From Acidimicrobiales bacterium (GTDB lineage: Bacteria; Actinomycetota; Acidimicrobiia; Acidimicrobiales; SZUA-35): DNA of 64,000 bases. Within the stretch, counting starts at the first letter, position 1. Each line of letters starts with the position of its first letter. The stretch covers positions 4,216,001 to 4,280,000 of the forward strand of contig JAWKIO010000005.1 of assembly GCA_041394265.1 (NCBI GenBank), in the 5' to 3' direction. Of this stretch, positions 25,203 through 32,077 are shown one piece after another. The notes below the pieces were generated by a model. It worked only from the letters and a program-made list of their open reading frames with translations, was not told where the DNA came from and made no database searches. Both the position numbers and the translations under genes were made by a program.

Positions 25203-26306
25203 ATGCGCACCGCCATCGTCCCCGCCCGCGAGATGACCACCGAGTGGCTCACCGACGTCCTGGCCGACGCCGGAATCGGCGGGGGAGCGGCCATCACCGA
25301 CATGAAGCTCACCTCGATCGGCACCGGTCAGGTCGGCGAGAACGTGCGGTTCGTGCTGACGTGGTCGAGCGACGACCCTGAGCTGCCGGCGACGGTCGTT
25401 GGCAAGTTCCCGTCGCAGAGTGAGATCAGCCGATCGACAGCCGCACTCACCGGCACGTATGTGCACGAAGTCGGCTTCTACCGAGACCTGGCGTCGACGG
25501 TGTCGATGTGCGTGCCCACCGTTCACTATGTGGCCGGCGACCCCGAGGCCAACGACTTCGTGCTCATCATGCAAGACATCCGTGGTGCCGTTCAGGGCGA
25601 TCAGCTCGCTGGGTGCACGGTCGAACAGGCCGAGCTCGCCGTCGACCAGGCGGCCGCGCTCCACGGTCCCACGTGGGGTGCGGCCGAGCGTCTGGCCGAG
25701 CTCGATTGGATCATCCCGCCGACCCTCGATCGGGTGCAGGGACGAGCCGACCTCTACGCCATGGTGTTCGACGGCTTTGCCACTCGCTACGCCACTGCGC
25801 TCAGCGCCGACGACATCGAACTCGGTCGAGCCATGTCTGACAAGATCATGCTGCTGGCCGAAGCGTCGCTGTCCGACGACGGCGATCCGGCGCACGCCCT
25901 CTGCCTTGCGCACAACGACTACCGGCTCGACAACATGCTGTTCGGGGTCGAGCCCGGCGCTGCGCCGCTCACGATCGTCGACTGGCAGACGGTCAGCCTC
26001 GGCTCCGGCCCGACTGACCTCGCCTACATGCTGGGCTCGGGGCTGCTGCCCGAGACCCGGGTCGAGCACGACGAACGACTCGTGCGGCGCTACGTCGACG
26101 GCCTCGCGGGTCACGGTGTCGATGTCTCCTTCGACTCGATCTGGCATCGCTATGTGCTCGGTGCGTTCAGCGGCTACCTGATGGCCGTCACCGCCTCGCA
26201 GATCGTGGAGCAGACCGAGCGCGGCGACGCCATGTTCGTCGCCATGGCCTCCCGCCACGCCGAACAAATGCGCCAGATCGGCTTCCACGACCACCTCGGC
26301 ATCTGA
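25203..26306 (+). CDS. APH-fold phosphotransferase family protein
   Basis: A 367-aa protein with the aminoglycoside-phosphotransferase/choline-kinase fold. The catalytic loop HNDYRLDNMLF (about 238-248) holds the Asp, and the metal-binding segment IVDWQTVSLGSGPTDLAYML stands in for DFG. Relatives in actinobacteria often neighbour acyl-CoA dehydrogenases and act on small hydroxylated metabolites or ecdysteroid-like compounds rather than antibiotics; this is inference. The start is ATG at 25203. No strong ribosome site precedes it. It is divergent from the CoA-transferase and followed by an inverted repeat, then tRNA-Ile2. Confidence 0.82.
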   Translation: MRTAIVPAREMTTEWLTDVLADAGIGGGAAITDMKLTSIGTGQVGENVRFVLTWSSDDPELPATVVGKFPSQSEISRSTAALTGTYVHEVGFYRDLASTVSMCVPTVHYVAGDPEANDFVLIMQDIRGAVQGDQLAGCTVEQAELAVDQAAALHGPTWGAAERLAELDWIIPPTLDRVQGRADLYAMVFDGFATRYATALSADDIELGRAMSDKIMLLAEASLSDDGDPAHALCLAHNDYRLDNMLFGVEPGAAPLTIVDWQTVSLGSGPTDLAYMLGSGLLPETRVEHDERLVRRYVDGLAGHGVDVSFDSIWHRYVLGAFSGYLMAVTASQIVEQTERGDAMFVAMASRHAEQMRQIGFHDHLGI

Positions 26307-26341
26307 CCCGCCGCTCGAGGTCTCACTCCCCACCACCCACC

Positions 26342-26392
26342 GCAACTTTGGCGGTTTCACACCGGTGAGCGGCATGAAGTCTCCAAAGTTGC
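26342..26392. terminator. Inverted repeat after the phosphotransferase gene
   Basis: GCAACTTTGG (26342-26351) pairs with CCAAAGTTGC (26383-26392). Inner short pairings (TTCA/TGAA, CCG/CGG) make a long hairpin. There is no T-run, so it may be a Rho-independent-like or mRNA-stabilising structure. Confidence 0.5.
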
Positions 26393-26453
26393 CGAGGGAT
26401 CCGACCTCGCCCGGCGGCCACTACCCTTGCCCGAGGCCCTCGGGCCGTCATCG

Positions 26454-26526
26454 GGGCCCGTAGCTCAGTGGTCAGAGCATGCGACTCATAATCGCTTGGT
26501 CGAGGGTTCGATCCCCTCCGGGCCCA
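26454..26526 (+). tRNA. tRNA-Ile2 (anticodon CAT, lysidine type)
   Basis: A 73-nt cloverleaf with acceptor GGGCCCG/CGGGCCC, anticodon CAT at 26487-26489 and discriminator A, with no encoded CCA. The D-arm and anticodon arm (GCGACTCATAATCGC, then TTGGTCG) closely match E. coli tRNA-Ile2, which reads AUA after lysidine modification by TilS. The paired 1-72 position argues against initiator Met. Confidence 0.85.
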
Positions 26527-26545
26527 CTGGAACTCTTCGGCCCCA

Positions 26546-26750
26546 GGGGGCCTCGGGAGTTCCTTGGAGTTTGCTCCGCAAACTCCCCGTAGGTATCGGG
26601 GTGCTGGGCGCCCGAACTCGCGCCGCTGCGGGTGATGAGGTCGGGCCCTGGGGGCCTCGGCACTTATCGAGTTGCTCGCTGTCGTTCCTCGGCCTTGGGG
26701 GCCTCGGCACTTACGGAGTTGCTCGCTGCGCTCCCAACTCGCGCCGCTGG
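26546..26750 (+). repeat. Short direct repeats downstream of tRNA-Ile2
   Basis: GGGGGCCTCGG occurs at 26546, 26650 and 26697. The second and third copies extend into near-identical 34-bp units (26648-26681 and 26695-26728) ending GAGTTGCTCGCTG. AACTCGCGCCGCTG occurs twice (26615 and 26737). The 290-bp interval between tRNA and the next gene has no convincing coding capacity. Confidence 0.7.
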
Positions 26751-26816
26751 ACCCTGGGGCGCTGATGTGGGCTGTGCATGGGAGCGGGTGGGGGCATGGC
26801 GTGGGAGGATGGTCGG

Positions 26817-27725
26817 ATGCGCGACGACGTGATTGCCGACGACGAGCTCGAGGCCCTGGATCTTGCGGTTCGTGGGGCGCTCGCCTCGGGCGACCTCTCG
26901 GGGCTGGCGGTGCTTGGGTTCGGGGAGCTGTCGGTGGCGTTGGGTTGGCCGGTCGACGAACCTCGGTTCGTGTGCAAGCGGACACCGCCGTTCACACCGC
27001 CGCAGTTCGCTGCCTACCGAGACACGGTCGTCGAGTACGTCGATCGACTCCGAGCAGCGGGTCTCGACGTCGTCGACACATCGGTCCGATCGATCGAGCA
27101 CGGCAGTCGCGTGCATGCCTACTTGGTGCAGCCGATGCTCGACCCGTCGACGCTGGGGGAGCGGGTGCTCGGCGGCGCGACGCCCGACCCCGACCATCCC
27201 TACCTTCGAGCGCTCGCCGAGGTCCTGTCGATCGTCACCCCTCACCTCAGTGTCGACGCGCAGGTCACCAACTTCTCCTTCGATGGCGAGCGACTCACGC
27301 TCGTCGACGTCGGCACCCCGTTTCTGTGGGATGACACCGGATCACTCCAGTTCGACCTCGGGCCGTTCTTGCGCATGCTGTCGGCGCCGCTCCGGCCGAT
27401 CGTCGCTCGGGAGATGCACAAGACCGTGCAGCGGTGGCGCGAACCTCGGACCGTGGCGGTCGACATCGTCGCCAACCTCTATCGGGAGCAAATGCCCGAA
27501 TGGGTCGAGCCGACCATCGATGCCATGAACCGCCGCTGGCAGTGGGAGGCACCGATCGAGGCGGGCGAAGCTCAGGCGATCTACGACGAGGATCGGAAGC
27601 TCTGGCCGCTCCTCAAGCGACTCCAGGCGGTCGAGCGAGGGTGGCAGCACAAGGTCCGGCGGCGCCCTTACGACTTCTTCATCCACTCCACGTTCGCCGA
27701 CCGCGAGCATCGGCCGAGCGCCTGA
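26817..27725 (+). CDS. Uncharacterised protein, possibly kinase-like
   Basis: A 302-aa soluble protein that I do not firmly recognise. It begins at ATG 26817 with GGGAGG eight bases upstream; the frame opens slightly earlier but without a site. Visible features are FVCKRTPPF (about 53-61, a possible nucleotide-contacting Lys), VTNFSFDGERLTLVDVGTPFLWD (about 150-172), which resembles the Asn plus Asp metal-binding part of APH-fold kinases, and a basic C-terminal helix KLWPLLKRLQ. This may be a divergent member of the phosphotransferase superfamily. It stands alone between repeats on both sides. Confidence 0.6.
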   Translation: MRDDVIADDELEALDLAVRGALASGDLSGLAVLGFGELSVALGWPVDEPRFVCKRTPPFTPPQFAAYRDTVVEYVDRLRAAGLDVVDTSVRSIEHGSRVHAYLVQPMLDPSTLGERVLGGATPDPDHPYLRALAEVLSIVTPHLSVDAQVTNFSFDGERLTLVDVGTPFLWDDTGSLQFDLGPFLRMLSAPLRPIVAREMHKTVQRWREPRTVAVDIVANLYREQMPEWVEPTIDAMNRRWQWEAPIEAGEAQAIYDEDRKLWPLLKRLQAVERGWQHKVRRRPYDFFIHSTFADREHRPSA

Positions 27726-28089
27726 ACTGTCCACGCTGAAGCCCAACTGGGTGAACTGTCGACACTGGAGCCCGCTTCTGAGCTTCAGTGTCGACAGATG
27801 GCAAAACTGGGCTTCAGCCTCGACGGTTCGGGGCGATCGGTCGGCCGGGGACCCTCCCGTCGACGAACTGTCGGCTGTGGAGCCCACCGCTGATCAACTG
27901 TCGGCTGTGGAGCCCGGAAGTGGGCTCGAGAGCCGAGAGATGGATCCCTGCGGGCTCGAGAGCCGGAGCTCGTGCGAGGACCGGCCGAATCCGGAGGTAC
28001 CAGAGCACGGAGGTGCCTGGACGCAGCGGTGCCCGAATTCGGAGGTGCCCGAACGCGGAGGTACCGAATTCGGAGGTGGCAGAGCGCGG
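27724..28089. repeat. Intergenic mosaic of three short repeat families
   Basis: Family A, consensus AACTGTCGRCNSTGGAGCCC, has direct copies near 27725, 27754, 27866 and 27896, plus inverted forms near 27782 and 27810. Family B, GGGCTCGAGAGCC, is at 27922 and 27953. Family C, CGGAGGTRCC-like units, recurs about seven times between 27990 and 28100, two preceded by GAATTC. I see no gene in 27726-28185. Confidence 0.75.
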
Positions 28090-28120
28090 AGGTGCCCGGG
28101 CTCGATGAGCCCGGGCACCT
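28090..28120. terminator. Perfect 14-bp hairpin
   Basis: AGGTGCCCGGGCTC (28090-28103), loop GAT, then the exact complement (28107-28120). There is no T-run. It closes the repeat mosaic and may terminate transcription from either side. Confidence 0.55.
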
Positions 28121-28149
28121 CGACGTACTGCTAACGATGGCGGTGTGTG

Positions 28150-28169
28150 CGACTGACGGAAGTCAGTCG
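28150..28169. terminator. Hairpin after the substrate-binding-protein fragment
   Basis: CGACTGAC, loop GGAA, GTCAGTCG: a perfect 8-bp stem 16 bases beyond the stop of the minus-strand fragment, in the right place to be its terminator. Confidence 0.5.
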
Positions 28170-28185
28170 GGCGACCTCAACCCGA

Positions 28186-28500
28186 TCAGGGGTTGCAGTT
28201 GCCGTCGACACACCAGATGCCGACCATCGGGTGCGAACCCGAGATGACCGGGCGGCGGGTGTCGCCATCGGGGGTGGTCTCGTCGGTCACGCCCTGGACG
28301 TTGTGGTTGGACACGATGCCCCACAGGGTCCAGGTGCTCCACAGGTTCCACACGTTCTCACCGAACGAGCGGTTGATGTCCTCGGCCGCCTGGCGGCGAA
28401 CGTCGGGATCATCGGTGGCCCGCTGGGTGATGAGGGCAGCGTCGATGACCGGATCCTGGAAGCGTCCGAAGTTCAGCGCCAGGGCACCGATCGGTGGAAG
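28186..28500 (-). pseudogene. C-terminal fragment of a peptide ABC substrate-binding protein
   Basis: The last ~105 codons of a family-5 solute-binding protein (oligopeptide type) are readable on the minus strand. Recognisable parts are ALNFGRFQDPVIDAAL, RQAAEDINRSFGENVWNLWS and the C-terminal PDG...GIWCVDGNCNP. About 400 upstream residues, including signal peptide and ligand lobe, are missing. Similarity stops around 28490-28505, where plus-strand coding for an unrelated membrane segment begins. The frame stays open further upstream but reads as antisense of the next gene. It is either a true gene remnant or one side of an assembly join. Confidence 0.7.
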
Positions 28501-28518
28501 CAGCGGCTTGTCGGTCTC

Positions 28519-29415
28519 AGCGTGAGGATCGGTCTGATCGCCTTCTTCGTCGGCATGTTCGCCTACGTCTTCGGCACCGTCACCTCCGACGGCGATGGCA
28601 ATGCGCTGAGTTCGCTCGGGACCATCGGCATGGTCGCCGGCCTCGTGATCATGGCGCCGGCTGCTGCGCTCATCCTGATCACGTCGGCGATCTGGTTGGC
28701 GTTGGTGATCGCCATGCCGTTCTTCGCCATCCCTCGCATGTTGAAGATCCGCGGCCAGCGGGAGGCCTTCGAGGCTGACGCCATGGAGCGAGTTCGCAAG
28801 GTGCTCAACGACGTCGGCGTCGACGCTGACACGGCCATGCCGAAGCATCCGCACGAGTTCTCCGGCGGCCAGGCCCAGCGCATTTCGATCGCCCGGGCGC
28901 TCATCCTCGAGCCCAAGGTGATCATCTGCGACGAGCCGGTCTCGGCACTCGACGTGTCGGTGCAGGCGCAGGTCTTGAACTTGCTCGAAGACCTCAAGGA
29001 CCGCTACGGCATCTCGCTGGTGTTCATCGCCCACGACCTCGCCGTGGTCAAGAACGTCTCCGATCGTGTGGCGGTCATGTATCTGGGCAAGGTGTGCGAG
29101 GTCGGTCACCCCGACGAGTTGTACGCCCGACCCCGCCACCCCTACACCCAGGTGCTGCTGTCGGCCATCCCGGTGCCCGACCCGCTCATCGACCCTCGCT
29201 CGGCCGCAGCGATCTCCGGCGAGCTCCCGTCACCAATCGCCCCGCCGTCGGGCTGCCGTTTCCGTACTCGCTGCCCCCGGGCCGAGACGATCTGCGCCGA
29301 ACTCGAGCCCGTGATCGAGGAGCACTACGCCGGTCACTTCGCCGCCTGTCACTTCCCCTTGAGCGACGACGACTGGCACCCGGCCGACGGCACGGCCGTC
29401 GATCTCCGAGGCTGA
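28519..29415 (+). pseudogene. Chimeric ORF: two-helix segment fused to C-terminal half of OppF
   Basis: The C-terminal ~210 residues (from about 28780) are a standard peptide-importer ATPase OppF/DppF: HPHEFSGGQAQRISIARAL (ABC signature), IICDEPVSALDVSVQAQV (Walker B), the H-loop in IAHDLAVV, and the family C-terminal Cys-rich segment CRFRTRCPRAETIC. The Walker A half is absent. In its place the first ~85 residues carry two hydrophobic helices and no OppF similarity. Without Walker A it cannot work as a normal ATPase. The GTG at 28519 is only the first plausible start. It faces opposite to the intact oppD. This is a rearranged remnant or an assembly chimera. Confidence 0.65.
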
Positions 29416-29496
29416 ACCACCCCCATCCGCTCTGCCAGTGGCAGCCGGTGAGCAGCCGATGGGCGACGAACCTCCGGGGCCACGTCCAAAACCACC

Positions 29497-29544
29497 AAAG
29501 CTCCGGGGCTGCGTACGGCTGAGCGTACGCAGCCCCGGAGCTTT
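29497..29544. terminator. Perfect 21-bp palindrome with GTACG core
   Basis: Arms 29497-29517 and 29524-29544 are exact complements with a 6-nt loop GCTGAG. It lies between the convergent oppF remnant (+) and oppD (-), so it probably terminates both. The inner 19 bases GCGTACGGCTGAGCGTACG also occur, inverted, at 23709-23754. Confidence 0.75.
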
Positions 29545-29559
29545 GCTTGGAATGCCTGG

Positions 29560-30687
29560 TCAGACGACGGGGGCGCCGATGCCGACACCTTCGACCGAGG
29601 CCAGGGTCTGGGGGAGGCCGGCGGCGAGGTTGGTCTCGAGGGCGACCTCGTTCTCTCGCGTGCCCAGCGGGAAATGGCAGGCGAAGGAGTGCCCGGGCGT
29701 GGCCGACGGCGTGAGCTGAGGGCGTTCCTCGTGGCAGCGCGGCTGCACATAGGGACAGCGCAGGCTGAACGAGCAGCCCTTCGGCGGGTTGATGAGGTCG
29801 GGTGGGCGACCGGCGATGACCTGGAGCCGAGTGTGGCTCGGGTTCTCGACCCGCGGGATCGACCGCAGCAGCGCCTGGGTGTAGGGGTGCTTCATGTTGG
29901 CGAACAGCGAGTTGGTCGGCGCTTTCTCGGCGATCCGGCCGCCGTACATCACGGCGATCTCGTCGGTGCGCCCGGCCACGACGCCGAGGTCGTGGGTGAC
30001 GAGCACCATGGCCATGAACCGCTCGATCTGCTGGTCCTGTAGCAGATTGAGGATCTGGGCCTGCACGGTGACGTCGAGTGCGGTGGTGGGCTCGTCGGCG
30101 AAGAGCAGCTTCGGGCCACACGCCATCGCCACGGCGATCATGACTCGCTGACGCATGCCGCCCGACAGCTGATGGGGGAACTCGTCGAAGCGCTTCTCGG
30201 GCTCGGGGATGTTGACCGAGCGCAGCAACTGCTCGGCGACGAGGCGGGCTTCCTTGCGGTCGACGTCGAGGTGGAGACGCAGCGGCTCGGTGATCTGCTT
30301 GCCGATCTTCATGACCGGGTTGAGCGACGACATGGGGTCTTGGAAGACCATCGCCATCTCTTTCCCCCAGATCTCTCGCATCTCCTTGTCGGAGCGCCCG
30401 AGCAGCTCTTGGCCCTCGAACTTCACGCTGCCCTCTCGATGCACGTTGTGCTTCGGGAGCAGGTTCATCACCGAGCGGGAGAGCACGGTCTTGCCCGAGC
30501 CCGACTCGCCGACCACCCCGAGGGTCTTGCCCCGTTCCAGGGTGAGGGTGACCCCGTCGACCGCTCGCACTCGGCCGTTGGCCGTGAGGAAGTGGGTGCG
30601 GAGATCGGTGATCTCGAGCAGCGGCGAGTCGGCGGTGTGGGCAGCGGTGAGGTGGGAGGGCGTGGCATCGGTCACAAGGGGAAACAT
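29560..30687 (-). CDS. oppD: Oligopeptide/dipeptide ABC transporter ATP-binding protein
   Basis: A complete 375-aa peptide-importer ATPase of the OppD/DppD type. Walker A GESGSGKT, Q-loop FQDPMSSLNPV, signature LSGGMRQRV, Walker B LLFADEPTTALDV and the H-loop THDLGVV are all intact. The C-terminal oligopeptide/dipeptide domain has the Cys-bearing segment GCSFSLRCPYVQPRC. The start is ATG at 30687; upstream open frame overlaps the divergent methyltransferase and was rejected. It works with two permeases, a binding protein and OppF, but none of these is intact nearby: only fragments of the binding protein and OppF lie downstream. It may be functional with components elsewhere, or may be decaying. 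Confidence 0.9.
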   Translation of the reverse strand: MFPLVTDATPSHLTAAHTADSPLLEITDLRTHFLTANGRVRAVDGVTLTLERGKTLGVVGESGSGKTVLSRSVMNLLPKHNVHREGSVKFEGQELLGRSDKEMREIWGKEMAMVFQDPMSSLNPVMKIGKQITEPLRLHLDVDRKEARLVAEQLLRSVNIPEPEKRFDEFPHQLSGGMRQRVMIAVAMACGPKLLFADEPTTALDVTVQAQILNLLQDQQIERFMAMVLVTHDLGVVAGRTDEIAVMYGGRIAEKAPTNSLFANMKHPYTQALLRSIPRVENPSHTRLQVIAGRPPDLINPPKGCSFSLRCPYVQPRCHEERPQLTPSATPGHSFACHFPLGTRENEVALETNLAAGLPQTLASVEGVGIGAPVV

Positions 30688-30738
30688 ACTCGCAACGGGG
30701 GCGATGGCGCCAAGCGCCATCCGTGCCGTTGATCGCCG

Positions 30739-30744
30739 TAGTGT
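30739..30744 (+). promoter_or_regulatory. TAGTGT -10-like box for the methyltransferase
   Basis: TAGTGT ends six bases before GTG 30751 and no Shine-Dalgarno is present, fitting a leaderless transcript. Confidence 0.4.
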
Positions 30745-30750
30745 TGGACG

Positions 30751-32031
30751 GTGTTCTCCCTCGATGCTCTGCCGCGACCGAGCGACAAACGTCTGGCCCT
30801 GAAGGCCACGCCCGCCGCCGAACGCCAGTTGCGCAAGCGCCATCCGTGGCTCTACGACGGGGGGATCACGAGCGGTGCCGACGGCGGCAAGCCCGGTGAT
30901 CTGGCGGTGATCTTCGACAAGAAGCGGGCGTTCCTCGCCATCGGACTGTTCGATCCCGACTCTCCGATCTCGGTACGCGTGCTGCATCACGGCAAGCCGG
31001 CCACGATCGACAGCGGCTGGTGGCGTTCGACGATCGCCGACGCGTACGACCGGCGGCGGTCCCTGATCACGTCGTCGGGCGAGCGCGCCACCACCGGGTA
31101 TCGGCTCGTCAACGGCGAGAACGACTCGCTGCCGGGACTCATCGTCGATCGCTACGACCACGTGCTCGTCGTCAAGCTCTATAGCCAGGCCTGGTTCCCC
31201 CACCTGCGTGACGTGCTGCCGGCGCTGGTCGCCGAGGCCGACGCTGCGGGCGCTCCCGTCGATCGAGTCGTGCTCCGCCTGGCCCGCACCGTCCAACAAC
31301 AGGCCCAGCGACGATCCGACGTTGCTGGTCTGCACGACGGGCTGGTGCTCGACGCCGAGACCTTCCAGCCGGCGGCGCTCGACGAGCCCGTGGTCTTCTC
31401 CGAAAACGGCCTGCTCTTCGAGTCGTATCCGATTCGCGGTCAGAAGACCGGCCACTTCCTCGATCAACGTGACAACCGCCAGCGAGTGCGGGAGCGGGCT
31501 CATGGGGCTCGGGTGCTCGATGTCTTCTCCTGCACTGGCGGCTTCTCGGTCTATGCCGCCGCCGGTGGGGCACGGTCGGTCCACAGCATGGATCTGGCAG
31601 GCGAGGCGATCGAGACGGCAAAGCGGAACATGGCCCTGAACCCGGCCACGAGCACCACACACCTACAGACCACGGTTGGTGATGCCTTCGAGGTGATGGC
31701 GTCGATGGCCGACCGGGGTGAGCGCTACGACATCGTCATCGTCGACCCGCCGTCGTTCGCCCGCAAGCAGGGTGATGTGCCTCGGGCCCTCTCGGCCTAC
31801 CGTCGTCTGACGAAGCTCGCCCTCGACCTGGTCGAGTCCGACGGACTGCTCGTCCAGGCGTCGTGCTCGTCACGCATCCCGTCGGCCGAGTTCTTCGACA
31901 CCGTGCTCGATGCTGCGGCCGATGCGGGGGTCGAGTTCGATGATGTGACGGAGACCGGCCACGCGCTCGACCACCCCGCCACCTTCGCTGAGGGCTACTA
32001 CCTGAAGGCCCTGTTCGCCCGCCGACGCTGA
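30751..32031 (+). CDS. Class I SAM-dependent rRNA methyltransferase (RlmI-like)
   Basis: A 426-aa cytoplasmic protein of the RlmI/RlmK family, which makes 5-methylcytosine in 23S rRNA. An N-terminal PUA domain (RKRHPWLYDGGITSG onward) is followed by the central EEHGE-like domain and the Rossmann methyltransferase with motif I VLDVFSCTGGFSVYAAAGGA, catalytic-type motif DPPSFARK, and CSSRI near the C-terminus. KTGHFLDQRDNR is diagnostic of the family. The start is GTG at 30751, divergent from oppD. The exact modified base is inferred from the family. Confidence 0.9.
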   Translation: MFSLDALPRPSDKRLALKATPAAERQLRKRHPWLYDGGITSGADGGKPGDLAVIFDKKRAFLAIGLFDPDSPISVRVLHHGKPATIDSGWWRSTIADAYDRRRSLITSSGERATTGYRLVNGENDSLPGLIVDRYDHVLVVKLYSQAWFPHLRDVLPALVAEADAAGAPVDRVVLRLARTVQQQAQRRSDVAGLHDGLVLDAETFQPAALDEPVVFSENGLLFESYPIRGQKTGHFLDQRDNRQRVRERAHGARVLDVFSCTGGFSVYAAAGGARSVHSMDLAGEAIETAKRNMALNPATSTTHLQTTVGDAFEVMASMADRGERYDIVIVDPPSFARKQGDVPRALSAYRRLTKLALDLVESDGLLVQASCSSRIPSAEFFDTVLDAAADAGVEFDDVTETGHALDHPATFAEGYYLKALFARRR

Positions 32032-32077
32032 CTCCCGGGCCGTGGTCCCGGGTCGAGATCCGGGCGTGCTCCTGAGG

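Noticed and set aside
24423..26375. A 650-codon open frame on the minus strand through the CoA-transferase and phosphotransferase genes
   Set aside because: It is a frame shadow: both overlapping genes have clear catalytic motifs, and this translation is Arg/His-rich nonsense.
26454..26526. tRNA with CAT anticodon considered as initiator or elongator tRNA-Met
   Set aside because: The 1-72 pair is a normal G-C and the anticodon arm matches the tRNA-Ile2 pattern.
27724..28120. Repeat mosaic considered as a decayed CRISPR array
   Set aside because: Units occur in both orientations, spacing is irregular and too short for spacers, and no cas gene is nearby.
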